A stretch of 64,000 bases of DNA. It comes from Lasiosphaeria ovina (lineage: Eukaryota; Ascomycota; Sordariomycetes; Sordariales; Lasiosphaeriaceae). The number at the start of each line of letters is the position of its first letter. Within the stretch, counting starts at the first letter, position 1. The stretch spans positions 3,234,001 through 3,298,000 of the forward strand of contig JAULSN010000004.1 in assembly GCA_033439765.1 (NCBI GenBank). Reading direction: 5' to 3'. Both the position numbers and the translations under genes were made by a program. Under the pieces are notes generated by a model, which was not told the DNA's origin, searched no databases, and worked only from the letters and a program-made list of their open reading frames with translations. Of this stretch, positions 1-13,415 are shown in pieces.

Positions 1-722
<722 letters not shown>

Positions 723-1263
723 CTATAATGTGAAGAGAGACGGGCAAGACAGGGATGGAAATGAGACGTGTTTCGGCTGATGCGTCAGGAGTGACAGAGC
801 CGCCTCTTCTTGTGCTGTGCTCTGAGATGGCTTTCTGAATGTCTAGCGTACTGTTATCAAGGTTCATATCATAAAAATTAGATTTTTGAACCTCCTGCTA
901 CTCATATACTGTATGCAAAACAATCGCCGACGGCTGTCGCCTCCGTATACTTGGCCAGTCTGGTGGTAAATATCCCCTACTTTATGGGAAAAGGGGAAAA
1001 GAATGGGGAAAGGGTGTCTTTTGGTGAGAATGCCAAGCCTTTGTCGATGTGGCTAGTGTTGGTTGTGCAACTGTGGCTCGGTTCTCCACACTTTGCCCCG
1101 CATGAAATCCCAGCCACATCCCGTGAAATTCTTAGGGCAGGTGTGGTAAATCCCACAATTACCAATTTTTTTTTTTTTAGATTTCGTTGTCTTGATCTTT
1201 GGCAGGGCTGCATCTTCGACCACAACACCATCCAAGTGCATCTTGACCTAAACAGCCGTCACC
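723..1263. other. SEC23-RPL12 intergenic region
   Basis: 541 bp between the SEC23 stop and the RPL12 start, holding the SEC23 3' UTR and the RPL12 promoter and leader. A T-run at about 1168-1179 and the C-rich leader just before the start codon are the only visible features. No separate gene is supported. Confidence 0.6.
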
Positions 1264-2146
1264 ATGCGTAGGTACTCCCCATTTAGGACCATTCGAATTA
1301 CTGCGAAATTGCTAATTGTCGTGGCCGTTCACAGCTCCTAAGTTGGACCCCAATGAGATCAAGGTGATGTAGGGAAATTCCGCCTCAGCGACGAGCCCCA
1401 ACCCGCACCGAGCAAAACTGACGGTTTCGCAGCCACCTTCTCGCCACCGGCGGTGAGGTCGGCGCTTCGTCCGCGCTTGCCCCCAAGATCGGTCCCCTCG
1501 GTCTGTCCCCGAAGAAGGTCGGCGAGGATATCGCCAAGGCCACTGGTGACTGGGTATGGAAACCCCCCCTGTCCGCACGCGAAATGGATATATACGATGG
1601 GCAATTGCACGAAAGAATGGCGCATCTAACAAGATTTTTTTGCACTACTACAGAAGGGCCTCCGCGTCACGGTCAAGCTCACAATCCAGAACCGTCAAGC
1701 GGCCGTCTCGGTCGTGCCCACCGCCTCATCACTCATCATCCGCGCGCTCAAGGAGCCCCCCCGCGACCGCAAGAAGGAGAAGAACATCAAGCACAGCAAG
1801 TCTGTCGCTCTGGAGGAGATCATCGAGATTGCGCGGACGATGCAGCACAAGTCCTTCTCCAAGACCCTGGAGGGAGGAGTCAAGGAGATTCTGGGAACGG
1901 CGAACAGCGTCGGATGCCAGGTGGATGGGAAGAGCCCCAGGGATATCACAGCCGCGATCGAGGCGGGCGAGATTGAGAGTATGTGGAACTCCTCCCCAGA
2001 AATTTGGCCTCCCACCCTTCGAACTCGATGCGGCATTCTGCCATTTCCACCGTGGAGAGGTGTCTGTTTCGAGAGAATGTCGACGGACTACCCGAAACTT
2101 TTGAGCTCGTTTTTCTAACCATCCTGTTACAGTTCCTGAGAAATAA
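1264..2146 (+). CDS. RPL12: 60S ribosomal protein L12 (uL11), five exons
   Basis: Large-subunit ribosomal protein uL11, which forms the base of the stalk and GTPase-associated centre with 25S rRNA. Exons: 1264-1267, 1335-1368, 1433-1553, 1654-1978, 2133-2146. All introns are GT-AG, and CTAAC at 2116-2120 is a good branch site for the last. Splicing gives 165 aa, the usual length, beginning [20 protein letters not shown], with the family block [20 protein letters not shown] and ending EAGEIEIPEK. The start codon sits in CACCATG, and the first exon holds only ATG plus one base. Two residues look unusual from general memory of the family: GTANSVGC where GTAFSVGC is common, and ARTMQHKSF. Neither breaks the frame. 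Confidence 0.97.
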
Positions 2147-3063
2147 ACTCTCAGTTTACGTCTGCAAATATACATGAAGATCAATTTGGGATTTCTTGGC
2201 ATGTGATTAGGAGTTTAGGTGGCTTGCTTTCCATCAGGCTTGCCAAACCGCGGCAGAAACAAATCAACAGAACGATTTTCATGACCACCCGGTTTCGTCT
2301 TTTTGTTCTCCAGTTCATATGTGGGATCCCGGCTTGCGAAATAGTCTTGAACTAACAAACCCCCTCCCGAAATACGGAACTTTGCGCTATGTTTAATATC
2401 GACCTCCCATTTCATCCCATTTCATCTACCCTATACTGCACCTGGCTGTTCACTCGCGAGATTGACCCTCTCTTCCGTGGTCTCTTTCCATATATTAAAG
2501 CACAGGAAGATAAAACCCCCGTCCGATTACTCACCACGGCGTCCGTTGGTCCTTTTGGGCTGTGGACGTCGAGGTCCATATTGAGGTCGACATTCTCTTG
2601 TTATTAGTCCGTTGATATGGAACGACCCGGCTTGCTGCCACGGTACTGCCCGGCTGAGGCTCGCGGCCCAGACTCCTAGGGCGGTGAGCCCGTTTCTTTA
2701 CCCAAGAGGAAAGATACAGTGGGGGGCAGTGATGCTTTGCACTGTTCCAGAATATTACCAGCTATTTACCAAGGTAGGTTTAGCTAGGAGGGAGGGAGTT
2801 GTGGTGAGAGGTGATCCTGTTTGCTATTCCAGGGTACTGGCAGTTATCTGGCTAGATTAGGGTTAAAAATGGCAGAAATACCAAGCATAGACCTACCTTT
2901 GCCTTGTCCCGGTCAAGCTTTAAATAACGCCCAGCGTGCCCTTCCATGTCCCGCTGTTGTCGCGCGAGAGTGCGGGAGGAAGGTGAAGCACGTTTCGCCT
3001 GTTCCTTGGATTGATGTGCGAAATCCTGAAAGGATCGGCGGTTCGGCCCACTGTTTCTCTGTC

Positions 3064-3098
<35 letters not shown>

Positions 3099-3795
3099 TG
3101 TACATTCGTTGTGTCGGTCTCTGTCTGTGTGGGTGGACTGTGTTACAAACCGGGCATTTATTTTTCGGTTGGGTGAGACGAATGAGTGAAGTGAAGTGAC
3201 GCGCATTAAAGCTGAGAGAGGCACAGCTACCTATTCCGTACCTACACAATGTAAGCCCTTTCTTCTTTCTTCTTCCTTCTTCGCTTTTGGTTGGGGCTTT
3301 GGTTTGAGAAGGAGGGGGGGGGGGGCGAAGGGAAAGAAAGAAATAGAAAAAAAAAAAGAAAAAAAGGGAAAAATTCCCCGAGCCACACACACCGTGGGAA
3401 TCAGGAAGTTTGGTGGTTCGGAACATTTTCTTCACTCGATTACGCGCATGTGTGCAAGATGTGTGTGTGTGTGTGTGTGTGTGTGTGCCCCCCCTTTCTC
3501 CTTTTGGGCATGGAATACGAATACTGCGTACTGATCTACGGATACATTACTACCTCCTGCTGCGGTGTGTGAGGAAGTTTGTTTGCGGTGTGAGAGAGAG
3601 AGAGAGAGAGAGAGATAAAGAGGTTAAGAGTTGTAAGAAGCAAAATATGAATGCACATAGGTACACATACACACCAAGACCGAGACCGAGACCGATGACA
3701 GACCAAATTACCGATGAAATGGAGCTTTCCTGGGGGTGATGGGTCCCGCCTCCCGCCCGCCGCCGCCGCCGTCGCCGCCGCCGCCGCCGCCGCCC
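3064..3795. repeat. Microsatellite cluster: (TG)n, G-run, (GT)n, (GA)n, (CCG)n
   Basis: Within about 730 bp there are a (TG)n tract at about 3064-3098, a 12-nt G-run near 3317 followed by A-rich sequence, a (GT)n tract at about 3461-3487, a (GA)n tract at about 3592-3615, and a CCG-trinucleotide tract at about 3757-3795. None lies in a supportable coding frame. Confidence 0.9.
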
Positions 3796-5342
3796 TATGC
3801 GCCGCCCGTCTAACGGCATTGCGCCGCATTCTTCCCCGTTGGAACCTCCTCCACTGCCCCAGATGTTTTGTTGGTGTGTGTGCATTAGTGTCTTCGTTAT
3901 TCCGTCTCTGTTCCGGGAGCGACTTTTCCATGGTTTTAGACTTGCCACGGTAGTGAAATAAATGGACCTAATTATAGCCATACAACTACGGATATAGGGG
4001 GAACACGTTAAGATGTTCATGTGTACCATGGATGTATGTGTATGTGCGAGAAGAGGAGGCGGCAACCGCAACCGCATGAGAAATCCATCATCCCACGGAC
4101 GGCGGATAGCCGGCAGGGGACATGGGAAGGGGGGTGGGGAATTGATGGATGGATGGATGATCACCGTGTTTCCTTCCGGATCCTTTCTGTTTTCTTTTAC
4201 AACAACACGAAGTGCTAACTACTAACAAACTAACAAACTATATTCCTTCATTCCACTAGTCTTGCCTTCTCCTTTTCCCTGCCGTTGTCCTCGGCGTGTT
4301 TCCCTCTCAACGGGCATTGCCGGGTGCTTCTCTCTTTTATTTAATCATTTGGACATGTATTTAGAGACAATAGGTTACGTGGACGGCTAGGTTGCGACAT
4401 ATGTGTCTCTCTGCCTGTCTTTTCTGTTTGGCTGTCTGACCGCTTCTGTCTGGCCCTCCTTCCAGGTTGTTGCTGCCTTCCTCCCTTGCATTGCCAGGGA
4501 ACCGACTGCTCCGAGCCAGGGTGGAGAGGAGGCCGGTTCGCGAAAACGACTCTATTTTTGCTTTGGGCATTACTCGGTATCGAGGTGGGAAGAGGGTCTG
4601 ACCTTATATTACCTGCGTTCTCGCGTGTGCCTCTGTTCGGTATCGTCTACGGGTAACTCCTCTGTGTGTATGCACGACGCGGTGAAACAGGAGAGACAGA
4701 TGTATATAAAAGAAGTTGATTGGAAACTGGCCCGGACCGAGATGACCGTTGTCCTTCACTCGGAGTTCGGTTCCTGGCGTCCTTTTTCGTGTCCACGGGG
4801 GGGCGCAACGTCGGGGGCTTGAAAGCAAGGGCCAACCATCAACTTGTTGCAATCTGTGCCGCCCATTCTGTCGCGGGATTTGCGGCTTTTGCGCAAGCCA
4901 GCCGAGAGCAAAGACGCAGATCATCAGCAGCTGAGCGGCGGTAACAAATAAAGAGTGGGCAGTGGGTGGGCGCTAACTTGGTCTTGAAAGTGATTTCTCA
5001 AAGTGTTTGCTAGCTGTTGTGTTTTGCGCAGGCTACAGTGTTACACATTTCTCTCGAGTGTATGCATGAATATCCAGATTTGTTAACACATTTTCGTGTG
5101 GTGCCAGGACTTTTTTTTTTTTTTTTTTCATTCTTCTCGAAGCGGTGTCGCTTTTCTAATGCCACAGCAGCACTTCCCGGCTCCGTGAGCCTATGGATTC
5201 ACCGGATTGGGTTCCGGAGAGACTTGACTCTTGGGCCACACACACCAGCCATTGGTTCGTTCCTTCCTGCAGTGTGTACAGTACGTGCGTGCCGATTTTG
5301 ACGGGACTGGTGCACCGCAGCAATTCCATTCCACGGACTGCC

Positions 5343-5344
<2 letters not shown>

Positions 5345-5373
<29 letters not shown>
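5345..5373. repeat. (AC)n microsatellite
   Basis: About 14 AC dinucleotides in non-coding sequence. A T-run lies nearby at about 5109-5128. Confidence 0.9.
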
Positions 5374-5376
<3 letters not shown>

Positions 5377-7560
5377 ACACGGACGGATTGACAATGGAAC
5401 CGTACCACAGTAGAGGCAAGGCACGATATCCATCTCCCGCGCGCTGCTCTCTCGCCCTTCTCAGATGGGCGGGATGGGACGAGATTCGACCCCAAACCCC
5501 CGAATGTATATGCGCCTACGAGGCAACGAAGACGTCAGGTCAGGGAGGGGGAACAGCCCGTCAGGCCAAGGCCTGGCCTGGGCCAGCGAACGGAACTGGG
5601 CGGTGGTGGGGTGGGGGACCCGGACACGCACCTCTGTGAGTAAGTGGGGTCGAAGGGGGGCGGCATACGCGGCGGTGGGCGGCCGGCGTGCATGGCAATT
5701 CCCTTGGGCCTTTGCTTGACGGAATGAGAGAACGAATGCAAGAGGCGAGTTGCTCGGTACTCAGATCACTGGCTCGCAAATCCAGATCGACCCGTTATCT
5801 GCTTGCTTGCCTGGCGTGCTTGTGGTATGTATGTGCGTGTACCTACTACCTACAGGCATGTCTGTTTTTCTGTCTGTCTGTCTGTTTGCGGGGATACGAC
5901 TGGACAGGGAATATCCGGACTGAGGTCACCAAGGCAGGAACCTAACGACAGGATATAGGTGTGGGTGAGGGTGATCACGCTTCGGGACGGCTGTCCAGTA
6001 AATGACGGGTACCTTGGGTCTGGGTGAGCGAGTTTAGGTTACCGGCAGGGCTGTCACCGTCCGAAATCCACCCTCGAAGTCTCAGAGGCTAAAGACATGA
6101 AGCGCCTGAGCCAGTAGGCGCCCGAACCCGCGTCGTCGCCGAGTGAGTGGTCCGACAACAAATCTCCATGTGCATCGGGTGCAGGTGTGCGTGCATGCGT
6201 GTGTGTGCGTGGGCGTGTGTGCCCAGCCAGCCAGCCCTGCCTGTTTGTGTCTGTCTGCCTGGCTGTCTGGCTTGCATGCCTGTATACCTTACTTTACTTA
6301 GTACAGTATTTGAACATGCCAAGAAAGATGATGGGCCATCACGATTGCACGAGTTTAGTGAGGTAGTTTGAAAAGAAGAACAGAGAGCCCATGTGCCTTT
6401 TGCCGTCACCGACCGGAAGGCGATCAAATTCTCCCTTTGCAAATCGGTGGAGTATGTACATTCGTGGCTGATACTTTGACGCCTCCATCAATGAGGTGGC
6501 TCCTACCTAGGGCCAAGTTGCCAACGGCACTCGGAACTGCCTGCACATGCGGGCACGTCTGGTCTTGTCTTGGCTGACACTGCTTCTCTTGTTCTATCTT
6601 GTGTTCCGGTGTGCGTCAAATGCCAAGACACGCAGACCTAAATGTCTCGCTTGACCGCAACTTGCCGAGTCCCTGGACTGTCCAATGTATAATGGTGCAA
6701 AAATATAGCAAAACCAAGAAACCCCGAGGGTAACCAAGCAAGGAGGGCTTACAATCCCCAAGGAGGTACGGCCCAAGATAGGTAGGTAGGGGTCTGCCAT
6801 GGCGGCCACTCCTCATCCATCCACTGCGATGTGGGTTTGAGCGGGAGGGTGACATTGCGGGTTGCTTTTCCCAACTCCCATGGAGTGTTCCGTAGCCACT
6901 TTATTATACTGAAGACCGGATGGTTGGCCCCTGAACCTCGGGGTTGGGGCCTTCTGCGAGACCACCACTACGCGGCCCGCAGCAGCCCCCCTACCACTGG
7001 GGCCTGGCAGCGGCGGGGGGAGGCCAGGGCGAGCAGGGGGGGAAGCCTTAGCAACGCTAACGGCCCCAGGCCCACTCCCCCACGCCGATCCAGCTCAGCT
7101 TTAACAGTCGGCCTCCCAGCAGCATGAGCCCGGACTACACACGCCCGCCAGACGGTAAGGTAAGGTAGTGCCTTTACTACTTCGTACCTTCCACTTACTC
7201 CGCAGACCCGACTAAAGAAAGGTTCCCGTCTTGCACTGGGTGGAATGGAAAGTGTCGAGAGCTTTCGGCCGTTTTATCTAGGAATTCATTGACTTTTCCC
7301 CATCACTCTAAAGTATGTTAGGTTTCCACTGGTTGGCCCACATCCACGTTTGTTAGTCGAAACGTTTGTTAGTCGAAGGCCTTCGTCAAATTCCCAATTA
7401 AAGGTCCCTCAGCTGCTTTGGGGGTACGGATCCTTTGTCAGGTACTGGGGATTACTCGAGGTCGGTAGATCTCTCCTCACATTGCTTACTGTTTCCGGAA
7501 CAGGTCTCCGGATCCAGTCTGGACGACAGCGTGACAAGACATCTTGTTCGCGAGTCCTGT

Positions 7561-7613
7561 GCGACGACGACAACGACGACGACGGCGACGACGGACGACG
7601 ACGACAACAATTT
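7561..7613. repeat. GAC/GACGAC-rich trinucleotide tract
   Basis: Imperfect run of GAC triplets. It creates aspartate-, threonine- or valine-rich stretches in whichever frame is read, which explains several spurious open frames here. Confidence 0.8.
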
Positions 7614-7849
7614 GAGCGCAGAAGGCGGCTGTTTCCCTAGGTGCTTACTGGGATCTACTTTACACTGCTGCAGAATCGCAGATGCAAGGCTTCTGGGCAG
7701 AGGCGGCTGATTGACCGACTTGCATCGCAGCGCATGATTGGGAGCTCGGGCGGCGCCGGCTGAGAGTCCCGCCCTGCTGGCTTCCCTGCTGGTGGAGGTG
7801 CTGCCGTCCTGTCTGCACTCCATCCATCTAGCTCATGCTCATGCCCACG

Positions 7850-7872
7850 CCCCCCCCCCCCCCCCCCCCCCC
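7850..7872. repeat. Poly(C) homopolymer, about 23 nt
   Basis: An uninterrupted run of about 23 C residues about 425 bp upstream of the O-GlcNAc transferase start codon. The exact length may be affected by sequencing error. Confidence 0.85.
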
Positions 7873-8283
7873 ATGTCCCTGCCCATCCCAATGCACCTTG
7901 CGCTGTAGTGTAGTGTAGGCTCGCGGGAGGGCACTGCTGCTCGACTCGAAACACGACCTCCACCACCACCGCCTCGCCTCCGTCAACATCACCAGAGCCC
8001 CTCTTGACAATGCCCTAACGGTTGGGCCATGACGACCTGTCGAGCCTGATCCCGCTAGGTGCCGTCGTTCTCGGCGACGCTCCTTTCGTCGGGCTTTGGC
8101 TTCCGTCCCTTCCTTTTCGTCTCGTCTCCTGCTCGCCTCACGTCGGTCGTTCCTCGCCCGCCCTCGCCCCAGCTCTCGCTCGGGTCGAAGCCCTTTCTGT
8201 CCCCTGTTGCGCGCCAGTACCCTGACCGATTCGCCGACCCAGAGCCAGCCGCTCAACCAACTCTGTCGCGCCGAACCGTCCTC

Positions 8284-8298
8284 ATGAACAGGCTGTGA
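8284..8298 (+). promoter_or_regulatory. 4-codon upstream ORF overlapping the OGT start codon (TGATG)
   Basis: ATG AAC AGG CTG TGA, where the last A of the stop codon is the first A of the main ATG at 8298. This stop-start overlap can allow termination-reinitiation or leaky scanning. The arrangement is seen directly; a role in translation control is inferred, and the transcript start is unknown. Confidence 0.45.
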
Positions 8299-11200
8299 TG
8301 CTGCCCCTCGTCCAGATGCACCAGATGGTGCAGACACCCCTCGATCCCCTCGTCGGGCCGCTCCAGACCCCCGGGAGGCCAGACTACGGCTTGGCCCACC
8401 ACCGCCAATTCCTCCTGGCACGGCCGTCGCACTCTCCCTCGCCCTTTCACCCCGGCGCCGACTTGATCCCGCGCGCCTCGGCCGTCCATGCTTCTCAGCA
8501 GCATGCTCCGACCCTCCACCGCATCACAACTACCTTCAACCGCTCCCATGCTCAGGCTCAGGCGCAGGCGCAGGCGCAGGCGCAAGCCCGGGCCCACACC
8601 CAAGACCACAGCGCCGAGTATTCTCTCCGCCGAAAGACGCCCAGCGGTACCATCGACAATGGCTACGACGGCTCCCTGGCCCATCTGGCTTCCGGGCCCC
8701 CGCCCCTGAAGCACATGATATTACCGGTATCATCCAAGATATTCCCCACTGCTCTCGTCCATAGAGCCTCGGGCTCTTCAGGGACCCTTCTACAGCGCTC
8801 CCTGCCGCCAGCGTGGCATCACCTGGCGCCAGCCCCGAGTGGCCGGCCCGACGAGCATGTTGGGGAGGCTCTAAATACGCCCCCAGCAACCCCAGGCGTG
8901 TGGGGCATCGGATCGAACATGACACCAGAGTCCGGCGTGGCAGATCGCGCAAGCTTCATGCAGGCCATGCCTCAACACACTTACCATGTGGTGTCCGCCT
9001 TGCAGCCTCTGCTGGGTCCTGGGTACCAACAGCCGCTGTCCCAGACTGTGTACGATGCTGCGACGTATCAACCGCCTGGGCCCTGGAGGGATGGCGGCAT
9101 GACCGACTACCGGAGCCCTGTTCCCCTAGCTAACGGCTACACAGTTCAGAACGCAGTAGTTGACAGTGCCTTTATGCCCTCTCAGTCAACCATCAATCAG
9201 GGTTTGCCGAACGGGTCAGCACTGGGCCAGGCCAATCCGTTTAGGCTCCCCCTATCAAGCTACGCCCTTGACGACGGCTTTTCCCGATACGACCAAAACC
9301 GCCCCGCACAGCATACACCCTACCACAGATTAGAGGCTCTGTCGCTAGGCTCGGCCGCTGGGGCATTGGGCGGTAGCGATGCGTCTCCAGCTCGCTTTAA
9401 GGAACGAGCCCTGCAGCATGCCCACAGGACTTACAACGAGCTTCTCTACTTTCTCGGGCACTCCAAGAAAATCCACCACGGGAGAAGCGGTTCTAGCTCG
9501 AGGCCGTCCACTAAAATGGTCGTGTATCCCAAAATCCCGAAATCGCTGGCTGCCAGTATGAATGTCGGCAAACCCCGGCCGCCTCCCCACAGCTACGCCG
9601 ATGCTACTGGAGTTTATGCCCAGCATCTCGCGCAAAAGGAGGCGGCTTCTCGGGTGCTCGCTTTTGGATCCCGTATGGCCGACCCTCGAGCCATGGCGCA
9701 GGCTGACGCCGACGAGCAGGCTATGATGGGGGGGAACATGTCCATTATGGCGGAAATCATCGGTGGCCCTGGCGCGCACAGGAACATGTACTCTGCAAAA
9801 CCCAGCCGGCCATATTTCGAGATGGGCTCGCCTCTTCTCAACGCCAAGGCATCGCTGGAAATGCTCTCTAATTTGTGTGAGCAGAGTGGCTGGAAATGGG
9901 TCGACGGAATGTTGCTCGGCGGCTGTCTTCACTACGGACTCGAGCATTACGATGACGCGCTTGAGTGGTTCAAGCGGATAGTTAATCTGGACGAAAGGTA
10001 AGCCGATTTTCTGGCAGAGTGCGTAGGTATATATGACTGACCACAGCCAGCCACGTCGAGGCAATCTCGAATATTGCCGCAACGCTGTACTGCTTGAACA
10101 GACAAGAGGAGGCCGAGCAACACTGGGTGCAGGCGGTCAAAATCAGACCAAGCTATCTCGAGGCAGTTGAGCATCTTGTGGGCCTTCTGTGTTCAAATCA
10201 CAGGAGCCAGGAAGCAGTAAACACCATTGAGTTTGTTCAGCGCACCCTCAGGATGCCAGAGTCGGGAAATTGTCTTCGAAATCAGGCTACCGAGACTGCC
10301 AGTGAGGCCAGTTCGCGTTCAACGACGACAACCGGCGACTTGACTCCGGATAGTTATGCGCTGGACACGGACACAAGCGACAGTCCTGGACGGTCCTTTG
10401 CGACTGCGGCAGAGAGCAGCAGGCAACCGGGGTTCGGATCCAGCGGTTACGCCATACCCGGAAGTGAGAATGGTCGGATGATACTCCTTATCCACGCCAA
10501 GGGGAATATGATGTACGCTCTGAAGGATATTGATCGTGCGTCCGAGGCTTTTGAGGAGGCTGTTTTGATAAGTGCGGGACGCAACATCAAGGGTGTGCAG
10601 TCCCTCATACGCACAATACAGAGCGTGCTGGCTCCCGGGGATGCCCGGTTGGGCGAGCCCCAGGTCTCTGGTCAGAGGAACCTTTCGGCGCCACTGCTGC
10701 TGCCGCCGGAGAGGGCAAAGCACACGGCCCAGCTAGTATTCTCCTCCAGTGGCGGCCAGTTGCCTGGTCTCCAGCACGTCGCCGAAGGAACCCACCGGAA
10801 GTCGGCAGTGTCGACGACGAGCAACTCCCTGCTCTCTCTAGCGAAGATATTTCAGGACGCCATGTCCAACGCAGGCCCGAATGCCGGCCTGATACGGCAA
10901 CCCGCGGGAGTTGGCGACATACTGGCGCTTTATTATCTGTCCCTGTCGCTCCAAGAGAGCCCATCAACGGCCAACAACGTGGGGATTCTCCTGGCAAGTG
11001 TCCAACAGTCGTCGGCCCAGCAGGTGCCGGTTTCGGACAGCACAGCGGCTGTCGCAGCAACGGTCCCGGGCATCATCCCGGGCACCGGTCTTGCGCTTGC
11101 GCTGGCATACTACCACTACGGACTCTCGCTGGACCCTAGGCATGTGCACCTCCACACTAACTTGGGCAGCCTGCTCAAGGATATTGGCCAACTGGACATG

Positions 11201-13415
11201 GCCATCTCCATGTACGAACAGGCGGTGGCGTGCGATGGGACCTTTGACATTGCCCTGACGAACCTTGCAAATGCCGTCAAGGACAGAGGGCGCATCAGCG
11301 ACGCCATAATATACTACAAGCGGGCCGTCACATCTAACCCGGACTTTGCCGAGGCCGTCTGCGGTCTTTCGACTGCTCTCAACTCGGTCTGCGATTGGAG
11401 GGGCCGTGGCGGTGTGGTTCTGTCGGGAGGGCAATTTGACCGCTGGCATGTTGGTGACGACGGCATGCTCCAGGATGTCAGGAACCACGGCCTCGCCAGC
11501 GGCCTTATGAAGCGTGTCGTCGACATTGTTGGGCGCCAACTACGCGAGTCATCCACGTGGGGGTGCGGGGCGTTGCAGGAGCACACCATATTGCAGCTGG
11601 TTACACAGCTCCGGGATGCCGGAGCCGGGCGGACCGACGCTTCCTTGGATTTGAATGCCGAGCTTCGAAAGTGGTCCGGGAGGTCGTGGGAAGGCGCTAG
11701 GATCCTGCGCCTTGTTGAACGGTCAACGAGGGCGGCCATGCGTTCCTGGTATCTCGACAAGTATGTCAAGGGAGGCCAGTTGAACCCTGCCGGATATCTT
11801 CGGGCTCGACCCCCGGCCAGTCTTTCGATCCCCTCTGCGCCTACGGTTCTGCCCTTCCACACTTTCACCTGCCCGCTGACGGCCAAGGACATTCGCAAGA
11901 TTTCGCAGAGGAACGCAATCAGGATAACTTGCTCTACACTCCGATCTCCCTGGGTTCCAGCTACAGTATATCAACCTCCGAGCCCGCCGAGTCCCCAGCT
12001 TCGTGTTGGTTACGTTTCATCCGACTTCAACAACCATCCCTTGGCGCACCTGTAAGTTTTCCACCTCTGCTGATTGTTCATGCGTGTATTATGCTAACCA
12101 TATCACAGTATGCAATCCGTATTTGGGTTCCACGATCAGTCTCGTGTCCTGGCGTATTGCTACGCGACGACGGCCAGCGACAAGTCGGTTCACCGGCAGC
12201 AAATCGAACGCGAAGCGCCAACGTTCCGAGACGTGAGTAACTGGACCTCGGATCGACTTGTCGACCAGATTGTGGAGGACGGCATCCACATTCTGGTCAA
12301 CTTGAACGGATATACGCGCGGTGCCCGCAACGAGATCTTCGCAGCGCGGCCTGCGCCAATACAAATGTCATTTATGGGGTTTGCCGGAACAATGGGCGCC
12401 GAGTGGTGCGACTATCTGCTCGCCGACACGACTGCCATCCCTCCTTCGACAGTTCGGCCCTACCGCAACAACTTGACTTTGCAGGACGTCTTCCGCGACG
12501 AGGCCGACGCCGATGCCAGCGACTGGGTGTACTCGGAGAACATCATCTACAGTCGCGACACGTTCTTCTGCTGCGACCACGCCCAGTCTGCCGACGGGGC
12601 CGACGAAAGGGGTATGACATGGCAAGACGACCAGAAGAGGCGGTGGGAGATGCGAAAAGCGCTGTTTCCGAGCCTTCCCGATGACGCCATAATCCTCGGA
12701 AACTTCAATCAACTTTACAAGGTATGTTTGTGCTGCGTAACCTGTTTCGCTTAGAATTAATTAGCTGACCATTTACCCCAAGATTGATCCGACAACGTTT
12801 CGGACATGGCTCCGCATCCTCTCGCACGTCCCCAAGGCCGTCCTGTGGCTCCTACGGTTTCCGGATCTGGGCGAAACGCACCTGAGGCGGACGGCAAGGT
12901 TGTGGGCCGGAGACGGCGTGGCAAACCGCATCATCTTTACCGACGTAGCACCAAAGCAACAACACATTTCGCGCGCCAGGGTGTGCGACCTATTCCTCGA
13001 CACGCCTGAGTGCAATGCGCACACGACGGCGGCCGATATACTGTGGTCCAGCACGCCGCTGCTGACGCTGCCGCGCTACGAGTACAAGATGTGCTCACGT
13101 ATAGCGGCGTCGATCCTTAGGGGCGCGCTCCCCAAGACGCCCGACGGTGACGCCGCCGCCGCCGAGCTCATCGCGGCCGATGACGCCGAGTACGAGGATT
13201 TTGCCATCACGCTCGGCAATGGCCTGTCGTACCACCACAAGAACGGCTACGGCGAAGGCGTCGGTCGCCTCGCCGACATGCGCAGGCTGCTCTGGCAGAG
13301 CAAGTGGACCTGCGCCCTGTTCGACACGCGCCGCTGGGTCAGAGACCTCGAGGACGCGTATGATGAAGCTTGGCGCCGGTGGGTCGCCGGCGAGGGAGGA
13401 GATATATACCTATGA
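8298..13415 (+). CDS. TPR-containing O-GlcNAc transferase homologue (GT41 family)
   Basis: Homologue of UDP-GlcNAc:protein O-GlcNAc transferase, which adds a single GlcNAc to Ser/Thr of nuclear and cytosolic proteins. Exons: 8298-9997, 10051-12051, 12109-12721, 12783-13415, giving about 1648 aa with clean GT-AG junctions. The first about 370 residues are low complexity, with a short Gln-Ala repeat. TPR-like helices lie at about 378-400, 540-615 (WFKRIVNLDERSHVEAISNI) and about 930-1040 (HTNLGSLLKDIGQLDMAISM). The catalytic half starts near residue 1225 with LRVGYVSSDFNNHPLAHL and carries LNGYTRGARNEIFAARPAPI, FMGFAGTMGAEWCDYLLAD, LGNFNQLYKIDPTTFRTWLR, VLWLLRFP, RIIFTDVAPKQQHISRARV and DTPECNAHTTAADILW, all closely like animal OGT, including the UDP-binding region. 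Start choice: 8298 is the first ATG in this frame after an in-frame stop at 8223-8225. It is longer than typical animal OGT because of the N-terminal extension. Confidence 0.93.

Larger units (their letters stand above)
2147..8297. other. Gene-free 6.1-kb region upstream of the O-GlcNAc transferase gene
   Basis: No open frame here has family-like sequence or a plausible splice chain. The stretch is marked by simple repeats (separate entries) and by G- and C-homopolymers. From about 7840 onward it becomes a C-rich leader typical of a long fungal 5' UTR, so part of it is probably the promoter and untranslated leader of the gene at 8298. A 17-bp near-duplicate (CGTTTGTTAGTCGAA) occurs twice near 7347-7378. 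No tRNA, rRNA or mobile-element ends were recognised. Confidence 0.5.

Noticed and set aside
3410..3739. Frames rich in CVCVCV or RERERE
   Set aside because: Produced by TG and GA microsatellites.
9345..10082. 245-codon minus-strand frame
   Set aside because: Antisense of the OGT coding exon and crosses its intron; no family resemblance.
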